Shown here: in pieces, positions 20,182-29,820 of the stretch
Numbering within the stretch: the first letter of the stretch is position 1
Layout: each line of letters starts with the position of its first letter
From: Collinsella aerofaciens
GTDB taxonomy: Bacteria; Actinomycetota; Coriobacteriia; Coriobacteriales; Coriobacteriaceae
Assembly: GCF_902364355.1 (NCBI RefSeq)
Contig: NZ_CABJDK010000004.1
Location: forward strand, 64,682-128,681
Direction: 5' to 3'
Length of the DNA: 64,000 nucleotides
The notes under the pieces: generated by a model
The model's input: the letters and a program-made list of their open reading frames with translations, nothing else
What the model was told of the DNA's origin: nothing
Databases searched by the model: none
Position numbers and translations under genes: made by a program

Positions 20182-20891
20182 ACGCAGATGCAATCTTTGA
20201 TTTTGGCAAGCTTCTTCTCGCCGATTCCCGACACGCGCATCAGATCGTCAACCGAAGCAAAAGCACCGTTCTTTGTCCGCTCATCGATAATCGACTGTGC
20301 CATTGAGGGACCGATTCCCGAGAGCGTCTGCAGCTCTGCCGAGCTTGCCGTATTAATGTTTACTAGGCCTGTTGCGCCACCGACGCCTGATGATGCGGAA
20401 GCCCCACCGTCAACACCGGCTTCCGCAATGGACACCTGCTGCTCCCCTACCGTTGGAACATGAATTTTTTGTCCATCAGTGACCTTGGATGCACGATTAA
20501 GCCCCGTAACGTCTGCTTCGGGCGCCAGCCCGCCGGCGGCATCAATCGCCTGAGCCACCCGCGCCCCGTCTTTGAGGCGATATACACCGGGTGACATCAC
20601 GGCGCCATCAACATCGACATAGACCCCTGCCGCGGCAGACGCCTTAGGCGAAGAGCCTTCAGATGTCTTTCCACTCGAAGCATCGCCGGATCCCGGCTCC
20701 ACTAACGTGCCCGAACCATCAGTGCGCTCAAACGACACACCGCCGGCACCGCCGCCAAAGTTCGCCATTGCCAGTCCACTCGCCATCGCAATGACGACCA
20801 GTATCGCCATCACCACTGCCTTATGACCGAGCAGTTTGCCCGCCCAGCGGTCCATCTTTTTGACTCGTTCGTGTTGTTCGCGCTGCGCCAT
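20178..20891 (-). CDS. comEA: ComEA-type helix-hairpin-helix DNA-binding protein
   Basis: 237 residues. One N-terminal membrane anchor (AVVMAILVVIAMASGLAMA), a low-complexity Gly/Ser linker, an SLBB domain (VYVDVDGAVMSPGVYRL) and a C-terminal helix-hairpin-helix pair (INTASSAELQTLSGIGPSMAQ and LMRVSGIGEKKLAKI). ComEA is the membrane-anchored DNA receptor feeding ComEC. GGGAGG lies seven bases before the ATG at 20891, which decided the start. Forms an operon with comEC. Confidence 0.92.
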   Translation of the reverse strand: MAQREQHERVKKMDRWAGKLLGHKAVVMAILVVIAMASGLAMANFGGGAGGVSFERTDGSGTLVEPGSGDASSGKTSEGSSPKASAAAGVYVDVDGAVMSPGVYRLKDGARVAQAIDAAGGLAPEADVTGLNRASKVTDGQKIHVPTVGEQQVSIAEAGVDGGASASSGVGGATGLVNINTASSAELQTLSGIGPSMAQSIIDERTKNGAFASVDDLMRVSGIGEKKLAKIKDCICV

Positions 20892-21060
20892 AGCAAAACC
20901 TCCCAACATCATCGTGTCAGGAAAGGAGCTCCGCAACAGCCACGCCCCAAAACCGGTTTTCGAGGTCAAAACAAAAGCTGACCAAAACCTTGCACAAATC
21001 TGTCCATTTATTCAGGCACACGTCAGCAAATGAACACTTAGCCGCAAAATGCCCAGATAG

Positions 21061-21094
21061 CAAAAGACCGACGATGCAGGCGCATCGTCGGTCT
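21061..21094 (-). terminator. Rho-independent terminator after thiI
   Basis: Minus-strand AGACCGACGATGC-GCCT-GCATCGTCGGTCT followed by TTTG; a near-perfect 13-bp stem 11 bases after the thiI stop. It closes the mihF-gmk-rpoZ-thiI unit before comEA. Confidence 0.88.
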
Positions 21095-21104
21095 ATGCAC
21101 AAAT

Positions 21105-22349
21105 TTACTCGTAATCTTGGTAAATCTCACGCGGAGCAAGCTCCGAATGTTTGCGTTTTAAGGTCTTAGGGGCCTTATATGTGTTGCTCTCGAAGTCGAT
21201 GTACTCGGTCTGCTTGAGCAGGCGCTCAATCATCTCCTCGTGATCAAACAGTTCCCAGGCCTCATGCACGGCATCGAGTTTAGCGTGCGTCTCGGGACGG
21301 CGCGGCATAAACAGCGTGCAGCAGTCGGGAGCGGACTCAGTCGAGATATCGAACGTACCGATCTCCTCGGCGCGCGCGATGATCTCCTGCTTGTCCGAAC
21401 CGATGAGAGGACGGAACACGGGGATCTTCACGGCCTCGTTGACGGCCATGATGTTCTCAAGCGTTTGGGAGGCAACCTGTCCAAGCGATTCGCCCGTAAC
21501 GATGGCCTTGGCACCCTCGATGTGTGCAATGCGCTCAGCAACCGAATACATAATGCGGCGATACATGATCACGCGCAGGTTGCTGGGACAGGTGACCGAA
21601 ATCTCACGCTGGCAGTCGCCAAACGGCACCACGTACAGACGGCCGATCTGGACACCCGGCTCAAGCGCACGGATGATATCCTGCACCAAATACTCACTCG
21701 TATCGGGCGTCTGCGGACGACCGGAGAAATGTACCGGCACGCAAACCGCGCCGCGGCGCGCGAGCATCCAGGTCGCCACCGGAGAATCGATACCCGAGGA
21801 CAGCAGCGTCACGACCTTGCCGGCAGAACCCACCGGCAGACCGCCCACGCCGCGCTCGGAGCGTGCGTACACGTAAACGCTACCCTGGACCACCAGTACG
21901 TGCACCATTGCATCGGGGTCGTGCATTTGAACCTTTTTATCGGGGAAGGCCTCACACAGTACCTCGCCCACCTGACGATTGATATCGATCGAGGTGAGCT
22001 CATAGTCAGTATTGGAGCGCTTGGCGTGCACCTTAAACGAATCGAAGGAACCAAACTCGCGCAGCGCCTTCACGGCGGCGGCGCAGTACTCCTGCGGGTC
22101 GCGGTTGGTGTGATACGCCAAAGACACACGGGCAACGCCGGGAACGGTGCGAATGACACGCGCCGCCTCGTCGGCCTGATGTTCGTTAAAGGTCACGAGG
22201 ATATAACCGGAAATTCGAGACACGGCATTCACGGAAAAGGCGGCCAAGGCCGCCTTGATGTTATCCATGAGGATATGCTCAAAATGTGCGCGGTTCTTGC
22301 CCTTCAGCCCAACCTCGTGATAGTGGACTAGGCAGACGCGAGCCGCCAT
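21105..22349 (-). CDS. thiI: tRNA 4-thiouridine synthase ThiI
   Basis: 414 residues. N-terminal ferredoxin-like and THUMP domains (LVHYHEVGLKGKNRAHFE, then about 60-165), then the PP-loop ATPase domain with LLSSGIDSPVATWML. The conserved DCCTLFMPRRPETH segment is present. There is no C-terminal rhodanese domain, as in most Gram-positive ThiI, so sulfur must come from another persulfide carrier; no cysteine desulfurase gene is adjacent here. Starts directly after the rpoZ stop codon (TAAATG). Confidence 0.93.
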   Translation of the reverse strand: MAARVCLVHYHEVGLKGKNRAHFEHILMDNIKAALAAFSVNAVSRISGYILVTFNEHQADEAARVIRTVPGVARVSLAYHTNRDPQEYCAAAVKALREFGSFDSFKVHAKRSNTDYELTSIDINRQVGEVLCEAFPDKKVQMHDPDAMVHVLVVQGSVYVYARSERGVGGLPVGSAGKVVTLLSSGIDSPVATWMLARRGAVCVPVHFSGRPQTPDTSEYLVQDIIRALEPGVQIGRLYVVPFGDCQREISVTCPSNLRVIMYRRIMYSVAERIAHIEGAKAIVTGESLGQVASQTLENIMAVNEAVKIPVFRPLIGSDKQEIIARAEEIGTFDISTESAPDCCTLFMPRRPETHAKLDAVHEAWELFDHEEMIERLLKQTEYIDFESNTYKAPKTLKRKHSELAPREIYQDYE

Positions 22350-22631
22350 TTAGGCTTCAGCAACCTTGTGGCCGAGCGCCTTCTCGTAACGGGCCTCGTC
22401 GTAAGAGATGTCACCGTCGACAATCTCGTCCATAGCCATCGAGATGGTATCGGCACCGGAAAGCCCGATGGTGATGTCATCGACATCCTGGACGGCAAGC
22501 ACGCGGTTGTGCTGGCCACGCAGCATGCTATTGATGTCGCAGGCGCGCTTGGAAGCAAGCGAAGCGAGCAGGAAGCGGTTGTGATCGGTCTTCTCCAGAA
22601 GATCGTCAATGCAAGGCTTTACAACGGACAC
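22350..22631 (-). CDS. rpoZ: RNA polymerase omega subunit
   Basis: 93 residues. Contains the omega family block CIDDLLEKTDHNRFLLASLASKRACDIN and DITIGLSGADTISMAMDEIVDG. Omega helps fold and assemble the beta' subunit. GTG start behind GAAAGGATCTGAGGTCC, five bases after the gmk stop. The gmk-rpoZ order is conserved in bacteria. Confidence 0.92.
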   Translation of the reverse strand: MSVVKPCIDDLLEKTDHNRFLLASLASKRACDINSMLRGQHNRVLAVQDVDDITIGLSGADTISMAMDEIVDGDISYDEARYEKALGHKVAEA

Positions 22632-22636
22632 GGACC

Positions 22637-23206
22637 TCAGATCCTTTCATGCATATCGAGAACGCGAACGAGCTCATCGGTCGCGCGGTCGAGATCGTCA
22701 TTCACCACGACGTCGTCGTAGCGGTCGGCAAGGGCAAGCTCATCGGCGGCGTTTGCCATACGCAGCTCAATCGTCTCGGGCGTCTCGGTACCGCGACCGA
22801 CTAGACGCTCGCGGAGCACCTCAAGCGAAGGCGGCTTGATAAAGATCAGCACGGCCTCGGGGAAACGCTCCTTCACCTGCAGGGCGCCCTGGACATCGAT
22901 CTCCAAAATCAGAGACGCGCCCGAGGCGAGCTTGGATGTGACCTCGCTCACCAACGTGCCGTAGCAGTTACCGTGGACCTCGGCCCACTCAACAAACTCA
23001 CCGTTTGCCACGCGGCGGTCGAACTCCTCGCGCGTCAGAAAAAAGTAGTTGACGCCGTCGACCTCACCTTTGCGTGGTGCTCGCGTGGTAGCCGAAACCG
23101 TCAGACCCAGGTTCGAGCGGCGCTCGCGCACACGAGTGACGAGCGTACCCTTGCCTGCGCCTGACGGTCCAGAAATCACAAAGAGCTTGGAATCCTGAGC
23201 GCTCAC
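22637..23206 (-). CDS. gmk: Guanylate kinase
   Basis: 189-residue enzyme converting GMP to GDP. P-loop GPSGAGKGT at residues 13-21, TTRAPRKGEVDGVNYFF and the LEIDVQGALQVK segment are diagnostic. The GTG start at 23206 directly abuts the mihF TAA stop, so mihF-gmk translation is probably coupled, an actinobacterial arrangement. Confidence 0.96.
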   Translation of the reverse strand: MSAQDSKLFVISGPSGAGKGTLVTRVRERRSNLGLTVSATTRAPRKGEVDGVNYFFLTREEFDRRVANGEFVEWAEVHGNCYGTLVSEVTSKLASGASLILEIDVQGALQVKERFPEAVLIFIKPPSLEVLRERLVGRGTETPETIELRMANAADELALADRYDDVVVNDDLDRATDELVRVLDMHERI

Positions 23207-23515
23207 TTATTTGGTCAGCTGCTCGAGGAGCTGCTCGCGCTGACGGACGCCGAGGCCCTGGACGCGACGAGTAGCGGAGATACCGAGCTCCTCCATGATC
23301 TTGGCGGCCTTGGCCTTGCCATAACCGGGGAGAGACTCGATGAGGGTGGAAACCTTCATGCGGGAAGCGATGGGGTCATCGGAGTTGAGCACGGACTCGA
23401 GGGACTTCTCGCCCTTCTTGATCTGCTCGCGAAGCTCAGCGCGGGCGTGACGTGCGGCAGCAGCCTTCTCAAGAGCCTGCTTGCGCTGCTCGTCGGTAAG
23501 CTGAGGGAGTGCCAT
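23207..23515 (-). CDS. mihF: Integration host factor, actinobacterial type
   Basis: 102-residue nucleoid-associated DNA-binding protein unrelated in fold to proteobacterial IHF. The helix-two-turn-helix region is MKVSTLIESLPGYGKAKAAKIMEELGISATRRVQGLGVRQREQLLEQL. GGAGGTACGA precedes the ATG at 23515. This family is restricted to Actinobacteria and supports the taxonomic call. It heads the mihF-gmk-rpoZ-thiI unit behind its own promoter. Confidence 0.94.
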   Translation of the reverse strand: MALPQLTDEQRKQALEKAAAARHARAELREQIKKGEKSLESVLNSDDPIASRMKVSTLIESLPGYGKAKAAKIMEELGISATRRVQGLGVRQREQLLEQLTK

Positions 23516-23559
23516 TCGTACCTCCAAATAGTTGGGTTATATCTGATTCAATAATTGGC

Positions 23560-23565
23560 ATTTTA
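23560..23565 (-). promoter_or_regulatory. Probable extended -10 of mihF promoter
   Basis: Minus-strand TGCTAAAAT, an extended -10, about 45 nt upstream of the mihF ATG. No strong -35 element is seen. Confidence 0.45.
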
Positions 23566-23648
23566 GCACGTAGAACGTACAAAATGCCTAATCGCGGCTC
23601 CATAGGTTAGACGATACCCGCAAAAAGTGCAATATACTGCGCCCAAAG

Positions 23649-23713
23649 TTAAGCCCCTGACCTGCGATTCCACACAAAGGATGGGAAAGTTTACGCAGGC
23701 ACAGGGGCTATTT
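23649..23713 (-). other. Two-tier hairpin between pyrF and mihF
   Basis: Minus strand: AGCCCCTG and CCTGCG pair with CGCAGG and CAGGGGCT, enclosing an inner helix TTCCCA...TGTGGAA. It is followed by TTAACTTT. Position about 45 bp after the pyrF stop suggests a terminator for the pyr operon, but the T-tract is poor and the inner helix is larger than a simple terminator needs. Confidence 0.5.
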
Positions 23714-23754
23714 TGTGCTAATGAGACCCAAAAGTGGTGACTTAGGGGAATCTT

Positions 23755-24471
23755 TTACGCGACGTTTTCGACCAGCTCGGCGACGATGGCGTCAAAGGCG
23801 GCAACCGGATCGTCGGCACCGGTGATGGGACGGCCCACCACAATGTGGCTTGCGCCACGCTCGATAGCCTGGGAAGGCGTCGCCACGCGGGACTGGTCAC
23901 CAAGGGCGGCACCCACCGGACGCACACCCGGAGTCACGATCAGGGCATCAGGACCCAGCAGCTCACGCATGTCGTGAGCCTCCATCGGTGAGCACACGAT
24001 GCCATCGATGCCGTTGGCCTGAGCAAGCTTTGCCAAGCGGGCGGCCTCCTCGGCCACGGGCGACTCGACGCCGATCTCGCTCAAGGCATCCTGATTCATG
24101 CTCGTGAGCACGGTGATGGCGACGAGCTTGGCGCGGTCCTCGCGCGCCTCCTCGGCACCCTCGCGGCAGGCAGCGAGCATGGCGCCCGAACCCAAGCCGT
24201 GAACCGAAAGCAGATCAGCACCGGCAAGCGAGGCCGAGCGGGCGGCACCGCGCACCTGATGCGGAATGTCATGGAACTTAAGGTCGAGGAAGACCTTAAA
24301 GCCAAGGTCCTTAAAGGTCTTGACGATCTGGGGACCCTCAGCGTAATAGAGCGTCATGCCGACCTTGAGCCAGGTGGCATGGCCCGAAAGCTCGTGGGCG
24401 AGCTCGAGCGCGCGCTCACGGTCGCAGTCGAGGGCGACGATAACACGGTCGCGGGCATCATTCTCTAGCAT
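23755..24471 (-). CDS. pyrF: Orotidine 5'-phosphate decarboxylase
   Basis: 238 residues; catalyses OMP to UMP, the last step of de novo UMP synthesis. The active-site block DLKFHDIPHQV with Lys and Asp, and TPGVRPVG near the C terminus, are diagnostic of the short bacterial type. The ATG overlaps the pyrD stop by seven bases, and it is the last gene of the pyr operon. Confidence 0.96.
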   Translation of the reverse strand: MLENDARDRVIVALDCDRERALELAHELSGHATWLKVGMTLYYAEGPQIVKTFKDLGFKVFLDLKFHDIPHQVRGAARSASLAGADLLSVHGLGSGAMLAACREGAEEAREDRAKLVAITVLTSMNQDALSEIGVESPVAEEAARLAKLAQANGIDGIVCSPMEAHDMRELLGPDALIVTPGVRPVGAALGDQSRVATPSQAIERGASHIVVGRPITGADDPVAAFDAIVAELVENVA

Positions 24472-25388
24472 TCGAAAGCACCCACCAGCTCGTTGATGTC
24501 CTTTACGCCCTGGGACTCGGCCCAGGCCTCGAGCTCATGCGCGATCTTAAGCGAAGCACACGGATCGACGAAGTTGGCCATGCCGACCGACACGCAGGTG
24601 GCGCCGGCCAGGATAAACTCAGCCGCATCCTCGCCAGTCATGACACCGCCGACACCGTTGATGGGGATATCGACGGCCTGGGCAACCTCCCAGACCATGC
24701 GCACGGCGATGTGGTGGCACAGCGGGCCCGAAAGGCCGCCCTTGGGCTTGGCCACGCGGGACTTGCGGGTATGGACGTCGATGGCCATGCCCTGGATGGA
24801 GTTGATGACCGAAAGGCCGTCGGCGCCGGCAGCCTCGAGGGCCTTGGCGATCTCAGCGACGTTGACCGGCGCCATCTTCACGAACAGCGGCTTATCAGTC
24901 ACCTTGCGGCAGGCGGCCATGACGGAAGAGGCGCCCTCGGGCGTGGAGCCCATGGCGGCACCGCCGGCGGCGATGTTGGGGCAGCTCACGTTGATCTCGT
25001 AGCCGGCAGCCCAGGGGCATAGCTCGACATACATCTCGAGTGCGCGGACAAACTCGTCAACGGAGTGACCGGCAACCTGACAGATGACCTGGCAGCCGTC
25101 CTTGGACAGCTGTTCGAGCCACGGACCGGACTCGCGGGCAAAGGCGGCCACGCCGGGGTTCTGAAGACCCACGGAGTTGATCATACCGCCGGGAATTTCG
25201 GCCATGCGGGGCGCGGGATTGCCGGGCCAGGGCTCGGCAGCGCAACCCTTGGTAGTGATGGCGCCCAGCTGGGAAACATCAAAGAAGTTCTGGAACTGCC
25301 AACCGTAGCCAAAGGTACCGGCTGCGGTGTTAATGGGGTTCTGCATCTTGACGCCGCCGAAATCGACGGCCATGTTCACGGTACCCAC
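24465..25388 (-). CDS. pyrD: Dihydroorotate dehydrogenase B, catalytic subunit
   Basis: 307-residue FMN protein oxidising dihydroorotate to orotate. Class 1B features: pairing with pyrK, the active-site CPNIAAGG segment with a Cys as catalytic base, and the terminal GVGGVMTGEDAAEFILAGA flavin site. The GTG at 25388 overlaps the pyrK TAG by one base (TAGTG); other candidates are a GTG three codons later and the ATG five codons later. Electrons pass through PyrK to NAD. Confidence 0.94.
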   Translation of the reverse strand: MGTVNMAVDFGGVKMQNPINTAAGTFGYGWQFQNFFDVSQLGAITTKGCAAEPWPGNPAPRMAEIPGGMINSVGLQNPGVAAFARESGPWLEQLSKDGCQVICQVAGHSVDEFVRALEMYVELCPWAAGYEINVSCPNIAAGGAAMGSTPEGASSVMAACRKVTDKPLFVKMAPVNVAEIAKALEAAGADGLSVINSIQGMAIDVHTRKSRVAKPKGGLSGPLCHHIAVRMVWEVAQAVDIPINGVGGVMTGEDAAEFILAGATCVSVGMANFVDPCASLKIAHELEAWAESQGVKDINELVGAFEC

Positions 25389-26179
25389 TAGAAGACCACC
25401 ACCTTGGAAGCATCGAACACGGGGCCGCACATACAAGCACCCTTCATACCGTCAACCGTCTCGACATTGCAGGTGTTGCAGGCGCCAAAGCCACAGCTCA
25501 TCATGCGCTCGAGCGACACCTCGCAGTACACACCGGCCTCGGCGGCAGCGGCGGCGACCTTCTTCATCATGACGGCGGGGCCGCAGCTGGCGACGTAGTC
25601 GTAGCCGCCCTCTCCAAGCAGCTCGGCTGCCGGATCGGTGCAAAAACCGTGCGTGCCGAGCGAACCGTCGTCGGTGCACACGTTAACCGTGGCGCCCAGC
25701 GCACGGAACTCATCGACACCCACGACTTTGGAAGCGGTGCCAAAGCCCAGGCACACGTCCACATCAACACCCTGATCGGCAAGCATGCCGGCAAGACACA
25801 GCACAGGCGGAACGCCGATGCCACCGGCGACGAGCAGTGCCTTCCTGGTGCCCTCGGGTACCATCCAGCCACGGCCACCGGGGCCCAACAGGTTAGAGGT
25901 GGAGCCAGGGCCCATCTGGGACAAACGGCGGGTATCGTCGCCCACGACGGCGTACCACAGCTCGACGGTGCCGGCCTCGGCGTCGGCGCGATAGAAGCTC
26001 AGGGGCACGCGAAGCAGCGAGGAGGCATCGCCGGGCACGGCAATGTTCACAAACTGACCGGGCTTGAGCGCACTTGCAAGCTTGGGGGCCGAGATGACGA
26101 GCGAGAAGATGCCGTCGGCGATCTCCCGGTTCGAGACGACCTCGAAGTCGTGCATGCGTGCAGTGGAAGGTGTGGGCAT
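25388..26179 (-). CDS. pyrK: Dihydroorotate dehydrogenase B, electron-transfer subunit
   Basis: 263 residues. FAD domain with VNIAVPGDASSLLRVPLSFYR, an NAD-binding domain starting ALLVAGGIGVPPVL, and a C-terminal [2Fe-2S] site with cysteines in CGFGACNTCNVETVDG and ACMCGPVF. It transfers electrons from PyrD to NAD+. GGAGCGTCT precedes the ATG. About 90 bp separates it from pyrC, including a hairpin at 26229-26258. Confidence 0.94.
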   Translation of the reverse strand: MPTPSTARMHDFEVVSNREIADGIFSLVISAPKLASALKPGQFVNIAVPGDASSLLRVPLSFYRADAEAGTVELWYAVVGDDTRRLSQMGPGSTSNLLGPGGRGWMVPEGTRKALLVAGGIGVPPVLCLAGMLADQGVDVDVCLGFGTASKVVGVDEFRALGATVNVCTDDGSLGTHGFCTDPAAELLGEGGYDYVASCGPAVMMKKVAAAAAEAGVYCEVSLERMMSCGFGACNTCNVETVDGMKGACMCGPVFDASKVVVF

Positions 26180-26228
26180 AGACGCTCCAATCCCCCATGC
26201 GGTTGCATGGTCTAAACGAACAGAAAGC

Positions 26229-26258
26229 GCGGCACCGCAAGGGCGCCGCGCACAAAAG
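26229..26258 (-). terminator. Hairpin inside the pyr operon (pyrC-pyrK)
   Basis: Minus-strand GCGCGGC-GCCCTTGCGGT-GCCGCGC followed by TTTCTGTTCGTTT. It resembles a weak intrinsic terminator and could lower expression of pyrK-pyrD-pyrF relative to pyrB-pyrC, or serve as an RNA-processing site. Confidence 0.5.
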
Positions 26259-26271
26259 CGATAAGGCTATG

Positions 26272-27561
26272 CTAGCAGATGCAGCCGTCGGCGAGCGTCT
26301 GCTTGCCACCGACAAATACATCGGTGGCACGACCGGTGAGCGTGCGGCCGGCAAAACCGGAGTTCTCGGCGCGCGACTCGTAACCGTCCTCGCCAACCGT
26401 CCAGGTTGCGGAGGGGTCGAACACGGTCAGGTCGGCGACAGAGCCCGCCTTGACCTGAACCTGATCGAGGCCCAGAATCTCACGCGGCTTGATGGCCATG
26501 AGCTCGACCATGCGGCTCACGCTCATCTTGCCCGTATTGACCAGCTCAGTGAGCACGAGCGACAGCGAAGTCTCGAGGCCAATCATTCCAAAGGGCGCGA
26601 GCTCGAACTCGCGGGCCTTCTCCCACGGGGTGTGGGGAGCGTGGTCGGTAACGATAGCGTCGACGGTACCGTCGATGACACCCTGACGGATGGCCTCGGC
26701 ATCCTCGTCGGTGCGCAGCGGCGGATTGACCTTGAGCGAGGTGTTGTAGGTCTCGTCCAGGTCGTTCTCGGTCAGGAACATGTGGTGCGGGGTGGCCTCG
26801 CAGGTCACCTGGACACCGGCAGCCTTACCGGCACGCACGAGCTCCAGGCCATGAGCGGTGGAGATGTGCTGGATGTGCAGCTTGGCACCGGTCAGCTTGG
26901 CAATCTCGATGTCGCGGGCAATCTGAAGCTCCTCGCCGGCGGCCGGCCAACCCTCGAGGGCCAGACGGGTCGAGACCTTGCCCTCGTTGATCTGGCCGTG
27001 GCCGACCAGATCCTCGTCCTGGCAGTGGCTCATAAAGACCTTGCCGAACATCTTGCCGTAGTCCATGCAGCGACGGAGCATGCCCGCGCCCTGCACGCCG
27101 CGACCATCGTCAGTGAAGGCGACGGCACCGCGGGCGACCATATCGCCCATCTCGGACATGGCCTCGCCCTTAAGACCGCGGGTCATGGCGCCCGACGGAT
27201 AGACCCGGCAGTGGCCGACCTCGGCAGCGCGGGACTTGACGAACTCCACGACGGTGCCGTTATCGGTGACGGGATCGGTGTTGGGCATGGCGCACACGCC
27301 GGTGAAGCCGCCCTTGGCAGCAGCGCGGGTGCCGCTCTCGATGTCCTCTTTGACCTCGTAGCCAGGCTCGCGCAGATGCACGTGCATATCCACCAGGCCG
27401 GGGACGAGATACTTGCCGGAAAGGTCGCGGACCTCGGCTCCCTCGGCGGCGAGGTTCTCGCCGACCTCGGCGATCTTGTCGCCGTCAATCAGGACGTCAA
27501 CGACACCGTCAAGCTCGACAGACGGGTCGACGACGTGGGCATTCTTAAGAAGCAAGGCCAT
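26272..27561 (-). CDS. pyrC: Dihydroorotase
   Basis: 429-residue class I dihydroorotase, cyclising carbamoyl-aspartate. The metal-binding DMHVHLREPGYEVKED and the later TDHAPHTPWEK motif with SHCQDEDL and HIQHIST are present. The ATG at 27561 (MALLLKNAHVVDPS) follows GGAGGTGCCGATA; the frame is open upstream but only as an overlap of pyrB. Its 5' end overlaps pyrB by 17 bp, so the two are coupled. Confidence 0.95.
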   Translation of the reverse strand: MALLLKNAHVVDPSVELDGVVDVLIDGDKIAEVGENLAAEGAEVRDLSGKYLVPGLVDMHVHLREPGYEVKEDIESGTRAAAKGGFTGVCAMPNTDPVTDNGTVVEFVKSRAAEVGHCRVYPSGAMTRGLKGEAMSEMGDMVARGAVAFTDDGRGVQGAGMLRRCMDYGKMFGKVFMSHCQDEDLVGHGQINEGKVSTRLALEGWPAAGEELQIARDIEIAKLTGAKLHIQHISTAHGLELVRAGKAAGVQVTCEATPHHMFLTENDLDETYNTSLKVNPPLRTDEDAEAIRQGVIDGTVDAIVTDHAPHTPWEKAREFELAPFGMIGLETSLSLVLTELVNTGKMSVSRMVELMAIKPREILGLDQVQVKAGSVADLTVFDPSATWTVGEDGYESRAENSGFAGRTLTGRATDVFVGGKQTLADGCIC

Positions 27562-28489
27562 TATCGGCACCTCCAAGCAGCAGATACAGGATAGCCATAC
27601 GCACGCAGATACCGGCGTAGACCTGCTCCAGGATGACGGAGCGTTGCGGGTGGTCGGCCATATAGGAGTCGAACTCGACGCCGCGGTTGATGGGGCCCGG
27701 GTGGCAGATGATCGCATCGGGCTTCATGAGCTTCTCGCGGTCCTTGGTCAGGCCGAAGAGCTTGTGATACTCGCGAATCGTGGGGAACGGAGCGCCCTCA
27801 AGGCGCTCCTGCTGCACGCGCAGCATGTAGACGACGTCCAACTCGGGCAGGACGGAATCGAGGTCGCTCGTCACGTGGTCGCAACCCAGAACCTCGGGCG
27901 CCGGCGGCAGCAGCGTGCCGGGGGCGACAGCGTAGGTCTCGCAGCCCATGATCTTAAGGGCGGGGATCAGCGAGCCGCAGACGCGGGAGTGCGCGATATC
28001 GCCGACGACGGCGACCTTCAGACCGTGGAAGTCACCCTTGTGCTCCCAGATGGTGTACAGGTCGAGCAGGGCCTGCGTAGGATGGTTGTGCTTGCCGTCG
28101 CCGGCGCAGATAACGCTCGCGGGCGAGTTCTGCGTGACGATGTAGGGAGCACCGGCGTGCTTATCGCGCACGACGATGCAGTCGATCTTATAGGCGTTGA
28201 GGGTCTCGACGGTGTCGACGAGGCTCTCACCCTTGACCGTGGAGGTCGAGGAGCCGCCAAAGTTGAGGCTGTCGGCCGAAAGACGCTTCTCGGCGAGTTC
28301 GAAGGAGCTGCGGGTGCGCGTCGAGGGCTCGTTGAACATGTTGACGATGGTCTTGCCCTTGAGCGTGGGGACCTTCTTGATCGCACGCTCGTTGACCTCG
28401 GAGAACGCCTTGGCGGTCTCGAGGATGAGCTTGATGTCCTCTTCGGAGTACTCGGTAATGTCGATCAGGTGCTTATGGTTGAACGCCAC
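27545..28489 (-). CDS. pyrB: Aspartate carbamoyltransferase catalytic chain
   Basis: 314 residues. Carbamoyl-phosphate site FNEPSTRTRSSFELA, and the later HPTQALLDLYTI and HPGPINRGVE motifs are diagnostic of aspartate transcarbamoylase. No pyrI regulatory chain is present, matching Gram-positive operons controlled by PyrR instead. The GTG at 28489 is preferred because GGGAGG lies 12 bases upstream, immediately after the pyrR stop. Confidence 0.95.
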   Translation of the reverse strand: MAFNHKHLIDITEYSEEDIKLILETAKAFSEVNERAIKKVPTLKGKTIVNMFNEPSTRTRSSFELAEKRLSADSLNFGGSSTSTVKGESLVDTVETLNAYKIDCIVVRDKHAGAPYIVTQNSPASVICAGDGKHNHPTQALLDLYTIWEHKGDFHGLKVAVVGDIAHSRVCGSLIPALKIMGCETYAVAPGTLLPPAPEVLGCDHVTSDLDSVLPELDVVYMLRVQQERLEGAPFPTIREYHKLFGLTKDREKLMKPDAIICHPGPINRGVEFDSYMADHPQRSVILEQVYAGICVRMAILYLLLGGADNGLAS

Positions 28490-28493
28490 GGTA

Positions 28494-29225
<732 letters not shown>

Positions 29226-29231
29226 AGGGAT

Positions 29232-29237
29232 AGTGTA
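29232..29237 (-). promoter_or_regulatory. Probable -10 of the pyr operon promoter
   Basis: Minus-strand TACACT, with TCGCAA as a weak candidate -35 at 17 bp. It would start transcription about 29225, just ahead of the structured leader. Confidence 0.4.
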
Positions 29238-29468
29238 GCCAACCTCGAGCTTAATTGCGAGCATAAATACAGAACAATCCGTAAACGGAGCCCAATGCTC
29301 CATAAACCTATATATATTTGTGGGACGAGCTTGAAAACGCACGCACGAGCTGGCATAATCCCCTCTGCTGCACGCAAATCGGATCTACGTCCAGGGCCGT
29401 GGCGTGAGCACTATCGCCAAAAGAGGAATATCTCTGTGTAGATTACGCACAGGGAGCTGCTTCTGTGC

Positions 29469-29474
29469 TATAGT
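29469..29474 (+). promoter_or_regulatory. Extended -10 promoter of rpmB
   Basis: TGTGCTATAGT contains an extended -10 (TGCTATAGT). It lies 55 nt ahead of the rpmB ATG. The rest of 29238-29468 holds AT-rich intergenic DNA with no gene that I can support. Confidence 0.55.
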
Positions 29475-29528
29475 TCAGGCTTGTTTGTTAACGCGACATG
29501 TTCGTTTGTCGCCCAAGGAGGGTCAGTT

Positions 29529-29717
29529 ATGTCCAAAGTTTGCGAAGTTTGCGGTAAGCACCCCGTTGCCGGTCGCTCCATCAGCCACTCTCACCGCGTC
29601 ACCAACCGTAAGTTCCGCCCCAACATCCAGCGCGTTTACGTCGTCGTCGATGGTCACCGTCGCAAGATGAACGTTTGCTCCACCTGCCTCAAGTCCGGCA
29701 AGGTTGCGCGCTCCTAA
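29529..29717 (+). CDS. rpmB: 50S ribosomal protein L28
   Basis: 62 residues, the normal length. MSKVCEVCGKHPVAGRSISHSHR with CxxC and a second pair in VCSTCLKSGKV identifies the zinc-binding (C+) type of L28. CAAGGAGGGTCAGTT precedes the ATG. It is a single-gene unit on the plus strand with its own promoter and terminator, facing away from the pyr operon. Confidence 0.96.
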   Translation: MSKVCEVCGKHPVAGRSISHSHRVTNRKFRPNIQRVYVVVDGHRRKMNVCSTCLKSGKVARS

Positions 29718-29785
29718 ATAAGGTCTTACCAACAAGTACCTCGGACTCTCCGGGTCAAAGACCTCGCGTTCATATAGAACTTACC

Positions 29786-29818
29786 AAAGGCGTCCTCCCC
29801 CACGGAGGGCGCCTTTTT
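29786..29818 (+). terminator. Rho-independent terminator of rpmB
   Basis: AAAGGCGTCCTCC-CCCAC-GGAGGGCGCCTTTTTGC, a strong stem with a T-run, about 70 nt after the stop codon. Confidence 0.9.
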
Positions 29819-29820
29819 GC

